A stretch of 64,000 nucleotides of DNA, taken from assembly GCA_964551335.1 (NCBI GenBank), contig CAZKCO010000018.1, positions 45,727 to 109,726 on the forward strand, in the 5' to 3' direction. Positions 15,671 through 23,029 of this stretch are shown here, one piece after another. A program made the translations under genes and the position numbers. The DNA comes from Tunicatimonas sp964551335 (GTDB lineage Bacteria > Bacteroidota > Bacteroidia > Cytophagales > Cyclobacteriaceae). A model generated the notes under the pieces. The model saw nothing but the letters and a program-made list of their open reading frames with translations, had not been told where the DNA came from and searched no databases. The stretch's first letter is position 1. Every line of letters starts with the position of its first letter.

Positions 15671-16207
15671 ATGATTTTATCCGGAAAATCGATACAAGAA
15701 CAACAAGGGAAAAATATCATCATTGATCCTTTTCGGGAAGAGCAACTCAACCCGAATAGCTATAATCTGCGGTTGCACCACGAACTGTTGGTTTACGATC
15801 GGGAGGAACTGGATATGAAAAGCGAGAACACTGCTCAGAAACTCATCATTCCTGAGGAGGGACTTTTATTAGAGCGACATAAGCTTTACCTGGGTCGAAC
15901 GCTGGAGTTTACTGAAACCAAAGACTACGTTCCCATGCTGGAAGGCCGCTCGTCTATCGGTCGACTAGGGCTGTTTGTGCACATTACCGCCGGGTTTGGC
16001 GACGTGGGCTTTGCCGGCTACTGGACCCTGGAGATGTTCTGTGTACAACCCATCCGTATTTACGCTGGAGTAGAAATTTGCCAGATATTTTATCACTCCA
16101 TTGAAGGCAACTACCAGTCCTATCAAAAAAGTCTGGGACATAGCGGTGGTAAGTACCAGAACAACCAAGGCATTCAACCCAGTTTACTCTATAAAGACTT
16201 TCAATAA
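15671..16207 (+). CDS. dcd: dCTP deaminase
   Basis: Deaminates dCTP to dUTP, feeding dTMP synthesis and acting with dUTPase in pyrimidine balance. The ATG at 15671 (MILSGKSIQE) matches the family start, whereas the longer in-frame reading begins in the AT-rich inverted repeat. The 178-residue product has PNSYNLRL, the phosphate-binding segment EGRSSIGRLGLFVH and the catalytic-Glu segment GYWTLEM. In this protein ITAGFGDVGFAGYW replaces the more usual ITAGFIDPGFEGHW, a modest variation. The next gene follows after 17 bases and may be co-transcribed. Confidence 0.92.
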   Translation: MILSGKSIQEQQGKNIIIDPFREEQLNPNSYNLRLHHELLVYDREELDMKSENTAQKLIIPEEGLLLERHKLYLGRTLEFTETKDYVPMLEGRSSIGRLGLFVHITAGFGDVGFAGYWTLEMFCVQPIRIYAGVEICQIFYHSIEGNYQSYQKSLGHSGGKYQNNQGIQPSLLYKDFQ

Positions 16208-16224
16208 CCTAATATTTACTAAGT

Positions 16225-16950
16225 ATGGCCACCGATGTATTATCCAGCAATATTCTATTTGTAGATATCGAAACCGTAACGGCAGAGAAAAACTACGACC
16301 AGCTCTCCCCTGTAATCCAACGCGCCTGGAACCGAAAAGCCGAATTTTTCCGCGAATCTGACACTAAAACTCCCGCTCAGCTATTCGGAGAGAGAGCCGC
16401 ACTGTATGCAGAATTTGGGAAAATTATTAGCGTGGCCATTGGCTACTTTCACGCCTTAGACGAAAAGCGAAACGAACTCCGTATTAAGTGTATCACTGAC
16501 CCTGAAGAATCTGTCGTATTGCACGAATTTGACGAAACCGTACAGCGTTTCGATCAGGACCGCCTGCGACTGTGTGCCCACAATGGTCGTGATTTTGACT
16601 ACCCTTATCTCTGCCGACGAATGTTGATCCACGGAATTAAACTGCCTAAGTCATTACAACTCATGAACAAAAAAGCTTGGGAAGTACCCCATCTGGATAC
16701 GATGGAAATGTGGAAGTTCGGTGAGTACAAAAAGTTCGTACCGCTGGATTTACTGGCCGCACTCTTCTCCGTAGAAGTGGATTCCGGCAAACTACTGGAC
16801 GCTTCCGATATTCAGCGATTGTATTATCAGGAAGAAAACCTGGATAAGCTCGTGCAGTCGGGCTATCAGAATATTCGTTTGCTCGCCCAAGTCTACCTAG
16901 CCATGCTTTCACAACCACTCCTACCCGATGAGTTGATTACTGAGGTATAG
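16225..16950 (+). CDS. PolB-like 3'-5' exonuclease (RNase H fold)
   Basis: A 241-residue protein of the predicted PolB-type 3'-5' exonuclease family. Exo I is LFVDIETVT (Asp and Glu ligands, residues about 12-20), Exo II is CAHNGRDFDYPYL, and a downstream acidic segment (DSGKLLDASDIQRLYY) would supply the third motif. No polymerase domain is present, so it probably acts as a stand-alone nuclease in repair or nucleic-acid turnover. It sits 17 bases after dcd, suggesting joint transcription with a nucleotide-metabolism gene. Confidence 0.85.
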   Translation: MATDVLSSNILFVDIETVTAEKNYDQLSPVIQRAWNRKAEFFRESDTKTPAQLFGERAALYAEFGKIISVAIGYFHALDEKRNELRIKCITDPEESVVLHEFDETVQRFDQDRLRLCAHNGRDFDYPYLCRRMLIHGIKLPKSLQLMNKKAWEVPHLDTMEMWKFGEYKKFVPLDLLAALFSVEVDSGKLLDASDIQRLYYQEENLDKLVQSGYQNIRLLAQVYLAMLSQPLLPDELITEV

Positions 16951-17391
16951 TATTCGCGTATCGAGACAAGTTGTGTAAAAAAATCAGTAACGATTTGCAT
17001 ATAACTTCACGTATACTACTTATAGGTTAACAATATCTAAAGGAAAAGAAGTCATCAAAGAGCCTAAGTGATCAAGCGGATTTATTAGTTGGTTATCTAT
17101 CACTCCTAATGAAGGTTGTGTTCTTTACTATTTCTTTAATAGGTCTTGAATTCTTAAAATCTGAAATTATGGATAGATTGAAAAAAATTATTCGTGAAGC
17201 AACCCTCGTGTGAAGAATGGTACCTTTGCTTTGGAATAATTGATAACAAATGAATTGTCTGCTTTATTAGGACTGAGGGTAAGGAGGTTCGAGTCCCCCG
17301 CTTCACACCTTTTCTTAATTTCAAGCTAATACTATTTAAACAATATGCTTACTTGATCTTCAGTTTGCTCTTCAAAAACGATAATAACGTA
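16951..17391. other. Gene-poor accessory interval with decayed sequence
   Basis: A 441-base AT-rich interval. It holds the tRNA-like 3' fragment listed separately and one short open frame (17109-17213, 34 codons). The end of that frame, LKKIIREATLV, resembles the C-terminus of small nucleotidyltransferases and may be a remnant. No complete gene, promoter match or RNA family is recognised. It separates housekeeping genes from the toxin-antitoxin pair. Confidence 0.4.
17275..17309 (+). pseudogene. tRNA 3'-half-like fragment, possible attachment-site remnant
   Basis: The stretch reads GAGGGT (anticodon-stem-like), GGAGG-TTCGAGT-CCCCC (T-arm with a standard TTCGAGT loop and one A-C mismatch), then CTTCACAC, which pairs perfectly with GTGTGAAG at 17208-17215. 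The intervening 59 bases hold no D-arm or anticodon arm, so it is not an intact tRNA. Such 3' tRNA halves are left by integrative elements. Confidence 0.4.
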
Positions 17392-17691
17392 TTGACCAAC
17401 AAACAGGAAATATTACACTTCTTAAAAGATAACAAAAGTGAACTCTTCTCTGACTATCAGTTGACGAAACTTGGTCTATTCGGTTCATTCGCTCGAGGGG
17501 AAGAAACTGACGAGAGTGATATTGACTTAATTGTGGAATTTGAACCGAATACTGAAAATCTTACCGAAAAGAAACACCGCATTAAAGCATTAGCAGAAAA
17601 GCAATTTAATCGGGAAGTAGATATCTGCCGAGAGAAATATATCAAGCCTTATTTTAAATCCTATATTTTACAATCAGCCGTTTATGTCTGA
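17392..17691 (+). CDS. mntA: MntA-type nucleotidyltransferase antitoxin
   Basis: A minimal nucleotidyltransferase with the signature GSFARGEETDESDIDLIVEF (GSx10DxD, about residues 35-54). In known MntA-HepT pairs, MntA neutralises the HEPN toxin by AMPylating the tyrosine next to its active site. The start is uncertain because no ATG fits. A TTG at 17392 gives LTNKQEILHFLKDNK, which matches the usual N-terminus. A further TTG at 17353 would add 13 residues. The stop overlaps the next gene by 8 bases, as expected of the module. The GSx10DxD residues are intact. Confidence 0.85.
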   Translation: MTNKQEILHFLKDNKSELFSDYQLTKLGLFGSFARGEETDESDIDLIVEFEPNTENLTEKKHRIKALAEKQFNREVDICREKYIKPYFKSYILQSAVYV

Positions 17692-18038
17692 AAAGGATAA
17701 GGGCAACTTGATGGCTATTCTTGATAGTTGCAATAAAATCCGAGATTTTACTCTTAATTTTGATGATGCCGATGCATTTTATGCTGATGAGAAGACATTC
17801 GATGCGGTATGCGGTTCTCATGAATTTCTTAATCATCGTGGAACCCGTTGTTAAGCTCAGCGAAGAACTTAGGGATCAAGAAAATCAGGTGCCTTGGATA
17901 AAGATCAAAGGCTTCCGCAACATTGTAGCTCACGATTACTTTGGTGTTGATGCCGAAGAAGTTTGGCAAATTATCAAAACCCATCTTCCCGATTTAGAAC
18001 AAGACATCAAGAAAATAATAAAAAAGTGTGAACTTTAA
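17684..18038 (+). pseudogene. hepT: HepT-type HEPN ribonuclease toxin, frameshifted
   Basis: The ATG at 17684 opens a typical HepT N-terminus (MSEKDKGNLMAILDSCNKIR) that runs to DEKTFDAV and then shifts frame, stopping at 17854 after 56 residues. The rest of the family sequence continues in the next frame (LMNFLIIVEPVVKLSEELR) and keeps the toxin motif RNIVAHDY (Rx4HxY). The break coincides with TGCGGTA-TGCGGTT (17803-17816), a near-exact 7-bp tandem duplication. Removing one copy restores ...FDAVLMNF... and a 115-residue protein. The toxin is thus probably inactive here while its antitoxin is intact. Reversible slippage is possible. Confidence 0.85.
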
Positions 18039-18137
18039 TCGCTTAATATTGTAGTCTCTTTAGGAACAATAGGCCACTTCGTCCCATCCCAATTGCCCTA
18101 TTGCATATTTTTTACTTTCCAACTACCAAACCCATTT

Positions 18138-20315
18138 ATGGCCAAACGTAACAAAAAACCAAAATCCCGAACCCGGGGTAAGAATAAACAATCTAGCAGT
18201 ACTTTTAGTGAACTGCTACCCTTAGTAACTAATCTGCTTAACGCCAACGTCACCCGCGCCTTTACTGCCCGGCAGATAATGAAACAACTGTCGCTGGAGA
18301 ACCGAGCTTCTAAAGTGGCGATTCACGAAATACTGGATACACTCGTCGAGAAGGATGAGGTGCGCACACTGCCCAAAGGTAAGTACCAATCGACCAAAGA
18401 ACCGGAATATATTCTGGGTGAAGTAGACTATGTAAACCCTCGCTTCGCCTTTATCATAAGCGACGAACTGGAAGAGGACATTAAAGTAGATTCCGACTAC
18501 CTGATGAACGCCTGGGACGGCGATACTGTAAAGGTACTTTCCTACGGACCAGGCTACAGCGGCGGACGAGGTTCTGCCCGTCGTCCCGAAGGTGAAGTGA
18601 TTGAAGTAATAGAACGCGCCCGCGAAGAGTTTGTCGGACGAGTAGAAATGTCAGCTCGCTACGCTTTCATTGTGCCTGACTTTCGTAAGCTACACGAAGA
18701 TATTTATGTGCGACGCGAAGATCTGAACGGCGCCAAGCACGGCGATAAAGTGATCGTTAAAATAAAAGAGTGGCCGTATCAGGATCGTAATGCGGTGGGC
18801 GTGATCACTCAGGTATTAGGGAAGGCCGGGGAGCACCAGGCTGAGATGCACTCTATCATTGCCGAGTTCGGACTACCCTTCGATTTTCCTAAACACGTGA
18901 ATCAGGAAGCTGATAAGATTCGGGGAGACATTACCAAAAAGGAGATTGCCAAGCGACGTGACTTCCGGAAGATTACCACCTTTACCATCGACCCGGAAGA
19001 TGCCAAAGACTTTGACGATGCGCTATCTATTCAAAAGCTGGATAATGGATTGTGGGAGATTGGTGTACATATTGCCGATGTTACTCACTACCTCCAACCC
19101 GATACTGCTTTGGAAGAAGAAGCCCAGGATCGCGCCACTTCGGTATACCTGGTGGATCGGGTGATTCCCATGCTACCCGAAAAACTGTCCAACGAACTGT
19201 GTTCGCTGCGTCCGAAAGAAGAGAAGCTCACCTTCTCGGCCGTATTCGAAATGGACGACGAAGGGCAAATCAAAAAAGAATGGTTCGGAAGAACGGTGAT
19301 CTATTCCGACCGTCGGTTTACCTACGAGGAAGCTCAGGAACGTATCGACTCCGAGAAGGGCGACTTTGCCAAGGAGGTAATCCAGCTGAATCAGTTGGCC
19401 CACAAGATTAGAGATGAGCGATTTGCGAAAGGAGCAATTAGCTTTGAAACCACCGAAGTTCGTTTTCGGCTCGATGAAGACGGCACTCCGGTAGAAGTGA
19501 TTCCTAAGGTGCGCCAGGACGCCCATAAGCTGATAGAGGAATTCATGTTGTTAGCCAACAAAAAAGTAGCGGAGTTTGCCTACAACTACCAGAATAAGAA
19601 GGAGAAAAACACTTTTGTATACCGCGTACACGACTACCCCAACATTGAAAAGATCGCCGACTTCGCCCAGTTTGCCCAGCGGTTCGGCTACAAATTACAC
19701 ACCTCCGATGATAAAATTTCTCATTCCTTCAATGAGCTGATGGAAGCCGTGGAAGGCAAACCAGAACAGGATATTTTGCAGTCTATCGCCATCCGCACTA
19801 TGGCCAAGGCCATTTACACTACCGAAGCTAAAGGTCACTTTGGACTGGCCTTTAAGCACTACTCTCACTTCACCTCCCCCATTCGTCGCTATCCCGACGT
19901 GATGACCCACCGCCTGCTCGCCCATTACCTGAACGGCGGGAAATCGCCGGAAGCCGAAGCATACGAAAAGCTCTGCGAGCATTCTTCCGAACGGGAGAAG
20001 CGAGCGGCCGATGCCGAACGGGCCTCCGTGAAGTACAAGCAGGTAGAATACATGTCCAAACGTCGGGATCAGATATTCAACGGCATTGTGTCGGGAGTAA
20101 CCGAGTGGGGAGTGTACGTAGAGATGGTAGACAGCAAGTGCGAAGGGTTAGTCCGAATGTCCGACATCAGCGATGATTACTACGATTACGATGCCAAGAA
20201 CTTCCGCATCATCGGTAAGCGCCGCAAGCGCATTATCGCTTTGGGTGACAAAGTGAAAGTGAAAGTAATGAATACCGACCTCGACCGTCGCACCATTGAT
20301 CTGGAATTCGCCTAA
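18138..20315 (+). CDS. rnr: Ribonuclease R
   Basis: A 725-residue processive 3'-5' exoribonuclease of the RNase II/R family that degrades structured RNA. The start at MAKRNKKPKSR is chosen because the upstream in-frame extension is non-conserved and hydrophobic. Order: basic N-terminus, winged-helix region (about 25-90), cold-shock OB domains (about 95-250), RNB domain with the metal site in TIDPEDAKDFDDALS, catalytic landmarks HFTSPIRRYPDVMTHR, and a C-terminal S1 domain (GIVSGVTEWGVYVEM). It is intact and of normal length. It follows the toxin-antitoxin region after a 99-bp gap. Confidence 0.96.
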   Translation: MAKRNKKPKSRTRGKNKQSSSTFSELLPLVTNLLNANVTRAFTARQIMKQLSLENRASKVAIHEILDTLVEKDEVRTLPKGKYQSTKEPEYILGEVDYVNPRFAFIISDELEEDIKVDSDYLMNAWDGDTVKVLSYGPGYSGGRGSARRPEGEVIEVIERAREEFVGRVEMSARYAFIVPDFRKLHEDIYVRREDLNGAKHGDKVIVKIKEWPYQDRNAVGVITQVLGKAGEHQAEMHSIIAEFGLPFDFPKHVNQEADKIRGDITKKEIAKRRDFRKITTFTIDPEDAKDFDDALSIQKLDNGLWEIGVHIADVTHYLQPDTALEEEAQDRATSVYLVDRVIPMLPEKLSNELCSLRPKEEKLTFSAVFEMDDEGQIKKEWFGRTVIYSDRRFTYEEAQERIDSEKGDFAKEVIQLNQLAHKIRDERFAKGAISFETTEVRFRLDEDGTPVEVIPKVRQDAHKLIEEFMLLANKKVAEFAYNYQNKKEKNTFVYRVHDYPNIEKIADFAQFAQRFGYKLHTSDDKISHSFNELMEAVEGKPEQDILQSIAIRTMAKAIYTTEAKGHFGLAFKHYSHFTSPIRRYPDVMTHRLLAHYLNGGKSPEAEAYEKLCEHSSEREKRAADAERASVKYKQVEYMSKRRDQIFNGIVSGVTEWGVYVEMVDSKCEGLVRMSDISDDYYDYDAKNFRIIGKRRKRIIALGDKVKVKVMNTDLDRRTIDLEFA

Positions 20316-20320
20316 TCATG

Positions 20321-20398
20321 AGTTGGTGCAACTGTAGGCAGTATTCAGATGGTAGTCTATCGGATATTACAAAAACCTGATACTGACTACAGCCAACT
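20321..20398. terminator. Large inverted repeat between convergent genes
   Basis: AGTTGG plus CTGTAGGCAGTATTCAG (20321-20348, with a 5-base insertion) pairs with CTGATACTGACTACAG-CCAACT (20377-20398). Between rnr and the convergent sugar dehydrogenase gene this could end transcription from both sides, although no long T run follows the stem. Confidence 0.45.
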
Positions 20399-20414
20399 GC
20401 TTACAATTTCCAGA

Positions 20415-21857
20415 CTACAACTCATCGCGCGGGGTAATTCGCAGCACTTTATCGGGGGCATTGAGTAAGACATACATCTCTCCATCAGGGCCGAAATCTA
20501 TGTCGCGAACCCGGCCTACGCCCTTCAGTATCATCTCCTGCTGAACTACCTCATCACCGTCAATTACCAGGCGCCGAAGCTCTTCGTAGGCAAGGGCTCC
20601 TACCAACAGGTTGTTTTCCCAGGCGGTAAACTGCGGGCTATCCACAAACTCAGCCGGACAAACGGCAATAGAAGGCGTCCAGTGGATCATGGGTTGCTCC
20701 ATACCCGCCTGTTCGGTTTTATTAGAGACTATCTCTCCGCTATAATCCACTCCGTAGGTGATCACGGGCCAGCCGTAGTTAGCTCCTTTCTTCAGAATGT
20801 TGAGTTCGTCGCCGCCCATGGGGCCGTGTTCGGTCATCCAGATATCGCCGGTTTCGGGATGCTGGGCCAATCCCTGCACATTGCGGTTGCCCAAACTGTA
20901 CACTGCTCCCAACGCTCCCGGCGCATCTACAAACGGATTATCTTTGGGAATGCTTCCGTCCGGATTAATCCGAAAGACTTTACCCGTGGCTTTGGAAGGG
21001 TCTTGGGAATCCATGGCCTTCGCCATATCGCCAATGGTGAAGTAGAGGTAGCCCGCCTCGTCGAACAGGAAGCGGCAGCCCCAACGGTTGCCATCCACCA
21101 CCATCAAGGAGTCGGGTACTTCAAACAAGGTTTGCTGATCAACCCACTGATAATCATGAATCTTTCCCCGTACGATCTTGGTCAGTGCCGGGGCTTCGGG
21201 ATCAGTCATATCCTGATTAGTATGGCTGTAGGCCAGATACACCCAACCATTCGCTTTATAATCCGGATCAAGAATGATATCCATGTAACCGCCGGTGCTG
21301 CTTTCGGTGTGGGTGGGTGGCAAGCTTTGGATGGGCTGGGAATCTAACTGACCATTCACCAGCCAGCGCAGGTTTCCGTCTCGTTCGGAAATCAGCGCCC
21401 GCTGCTTATCAACAAAGGCAATTCCCCAGGGAGTTTTTAGCCCTTCGGTAACCAATTCTTCTACTTCAAGAGTATATTTTTCGGTAGTAAGTTCGCTGGG
21501 AATAGGGCGTTCCGCCTGAGGTGGAGTATCCTGGGCTTCAATAACGTAGTCAGCTACCGCCCGAATCTGCTTATCACTTAAAACGTTGCCCCAAGCAGCC
21601 ATTTCGGTACCGGGAATGCCGAAGCGGATGTTGCGGATCATGGCTCCTTTGCCTCGGCCGTAGGTCCAATCGGTTTTAATAAGCGTTCCCACCGAGCCAC
21701 CCTGTAGCTGGGCCCCGTGGCAACCCGCACAGTAGGTTCGGTACACTTCAGCTCCTTCCTGAGCCAACGTTTGTATAGGCATTGTTAGGAAAGCAGCAAC
21801 GGCCAGCGTGTAAAGCCAGCCCGTAATCAGAGGAAAGCTAAGTATCCGAAGGGGCAT
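20415..21857 (-). CDS. Cytochrome c-fused PQQ-dependent sugar dehydrogenase
   Basis: A 480-residue exported protein: signal peptide to about residue 32, a small cytochrome c (CAGCH, Cys43 to His47, Met ligand probably in FGIPGTEMAAW), then a six-bladed sorbosone/glucose dehydrogenase propeller (about 125-475). Propeller landmarks are TPWGIAFVD, GGYMDIILDPDYKANGWVYL, YFTIGDMA, GNRNVQGLAQHPETGDIWM, TEHGPMGGDELN and GANYGWPVITYG. PQQ-type aldose oxidation in the periplasm, with electrons leaving through the heme, is the expected role. The fusion order, heme first, is the reverse of that in the PVC-type protein in this window. Confidence 0.9.
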   Translation of the reverse strand: MPLRILSFPLITGWLYTLAVAAFLTMPIQTLAQEGAEVYRTYCAGCHGAQLQGGSVGTLIKTDWTYGRGKGAMIRNIRFGIPGTEMAAWGNVLSDKQIRAVADYVIEAQDTPPQAERPIPSELTTEKYTLEVEELVTEGLKTPWGIAFVDKQRALISERDGNLRWLVNGQLDSQPIQSLPPTHTESSTGGYMDIILDPDYKANGWVYLAYSHTNQDMTDPEAPALTKIVRGKIHDYQWVDQQTLFEVPDSLMVVDGNRWGCRFLFDEAGYLYFTIGDMAKAMDSQDPSKATGKVFRINPDGSIPKDNPFVDAPGALGAVYSLGNRNVQGLAQHPETGDIWMTEHGPMGGDELNILKKGANYGWPVITYGVDYSGEIVSNKTEQAGMEQPMIHWTPSIAVCPAEFVDSPQFTAWENNLLVGALAYEELRRLVIDGDEVVQQEMILKGVGRVRDIDFGPDGEMYVLLNAPDKVLRITPRDEL

Positions 21858-22012
21858 ATTCCAAAAGTTAGGTTTGGTTTAGCTGAGATGACAACACAAT
21901 ATCGTAAGTAAATACTACTTTGCTCCATTCAGGTTTCTCAGTTACTTGATTTCAAAACAAAAAATACCCTAGAAAGGTAATTAATCTGAAACAATAAAAC
22001 CCATATTTCCCT

Positions 22013-22471
22013 ATGAATACCTCCGCCCCGGAAACCATCAACTACCCGAACGAAATGAAACAAAAGCCGTTTTTTGACCTGACGGTAGAAATGCTGGAAT
22101 GCATACGCGACCATAACTTCGAGAGGCTCGCTCAAATCTGCGACGATGACTATGGCATTGTAGATATTAATACCGAAGGCGGATCGGAGATCATTCGCGA
22201 CCGGGCCGGTTGGGAACGCTGGTTTACCGGGCTGTTTGAACAGCTTGAGCGTATGCAGGCCCAAACCTGGTCGGAAATCACCAACTACGAAGCGGTAGAA
22301 TCGGCCGAAATGGGCTACAGTGTGGTAGACTTTGACCAAATGTTTATTGCCGGCAACCAGCGGATGCGCTTTTCGGTGATAGCCACTATTGTCTGGAAGA
22401 AGACCGAACAAGGCTGGCAGGAGGCCCGCTACCATAGCTCCCTCACCGGCGTGAAAGAAATTAAAGATTAG
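22013..22471 (+). CDS. NTF2-like (SnoaL/DUF4440-type) protein
   Basis: A 152-residue cytosolic protein without a signal peptide. The length and pattern, with helices first (LTVEMLECIRDHNFERL) and then a curved sheet (YSVVDFDQMFIAGNQRMRFSVIATIVWKKTEQGW), fit the NTF2-like cone fold. That fold hosts isomerases, cyclases and ligand-binding proteins. No catalytic His/Asp pair is obvious, so no activity can be assigned. It stands alone, flanked by convergent and divergent genes. Confidence 0.7.
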   Translation: MNTSAPETINYPNEMKQKPFFDLTVEMLECIRDHNFERLAQICDDDYGIVDINTEGGSEIIRDRAGWERWFTGLFEQLERMQAQTWSEITNYEAVESAEMGYSVVDFDQMFIAGNQRMRFSVIATIVWKKTEQGWQEARYHSSLTGVKEIKD

Positions 22472-22520
22472 ATGTATAAATGGTAGTGGTAGTCAGATTT
22501 CCGGATAAAGGTCTCTCAAA

Positions 22521-22778
22521 TCAGGGTTTAGCTTTTTTTAATTCTTCTTTCCAAGCTCGTTTCCACTTCTTTAGTACCTTTTCTCTAGCGATTGCCTCTT
22601 CTATTCGCAGATAGTATTCGTAATAAATCAGGTCCGTACAGTTATATTTCTTGGTAAATACCGATCCCTCACCGGCTTTATGCTGGAGAACCCTTCGGAT
22701 GAGATCAGCCGTAACACCAATATAATAAACCGTTCTCCGCTTGTTTGATACAATGTACACGCAACCACCTCTTTCCAT
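22521..22778 (-). CDS. GIY-YIG domain protein (UPF0213/UvrC-N-like)
   Basis: The start at 22778 (MERGGCVYIVSN) is preferred. The longer reading extends through repeat DNA and is not family-like. The 85-residue product is a single GIY-YIG domain: VYIVSN-x-VYYIGVTADLIRR (strands and the first Tyr/Arg), LQHKAGEGSVFTKKY, LIYYEYY (strand with the catalytic Glu region) and the basic tail KVLKKWKRAWKEELKK. Small stand-alone members are putative nicking endonucleases. The region just upstream of the gene is a palindromic, MITE-like element, a setting reminiscent of nucleases associated with REP-type repeats. Confidence 0.8.
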   Translation of the reverse strand: MERGGCVYIVSNKRRTVYYIGVTADLIRRVLQHKAGEGSVFTKKYNCTDLIYYEYYLRIEEAIAREKVLKKWKRAWKEELKKAKP

Positions 22779-22868
22779 ATGTGTGCGGGTGCAATGTTGA
22801 TGCCTTTTATAGTTCGGGATGGTGTAACTTTCGCCGGAAACACATCCACCACTAAACTCCCTCCTTAC

Positions 22869-23011
22869 CGTCATCCCTGACGCAGCGTAAGCTACGCGCC
22901 CCGGCGCGAACGCACCACAATGGTCAGGGATCTCGAGCACCATTGTTCGAGATCCCCGTTCCACGGCGGCTGATCTACGTTCCGTTGCACTTCACTTCGC
23001 CAGGGATGACG
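22869..23011. mobile_element. MITE/REP-like palindromic element
   Basis: A 143-bp stretch bounded by perfect 11-bp inverted repeats, CGTCATCCCTG (22869-22879) and CAGGGATGACG (23001-23011). Inside is a second hairpin, GGATCTCGA (22928-22936) / TCGAGATCC (22947-22955), around which ACAATGG and CCATTGT also pair. It is GC-rich compared with its flanks and has no coding capacity. No target-site duplication is clear. It lies between the GIY-YIG gene and the GH140-like gene, upstream of the former. Confidence 0.55.
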
Positions 23012-23029
23012 TTATGGTAACACTCCTGC

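Noticed and set aside
17208..17308. Intact unusual tRNA with an intron
   Set aside because: The acceptor and T-arm pair, but no D-arm or anticodon arm can be folded from the 59 bases between them, and the length fits no class.
17803..17816. Programmed ribosomal frameshift in HepT
   Set aside because: There is no slippery heptamer. The shift is explained by an exact duplication, and the family is encoded in one frame elsewhere.
21938..22435. Minus-strand 165-codon open frame opposite the NTF2-like gene
   Set aside because: The plus-strand protein has a consistent fold and start. The antisense frame has no family-like pattern and uses codons unlike the neighbours.
22779..22964. Long N-terminal extension of the GIY-YIG protein
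   Set aside because: It is encoded by palindromic repeat DNA, with no domain and no reason to be translated. The internal Met matches the family start.
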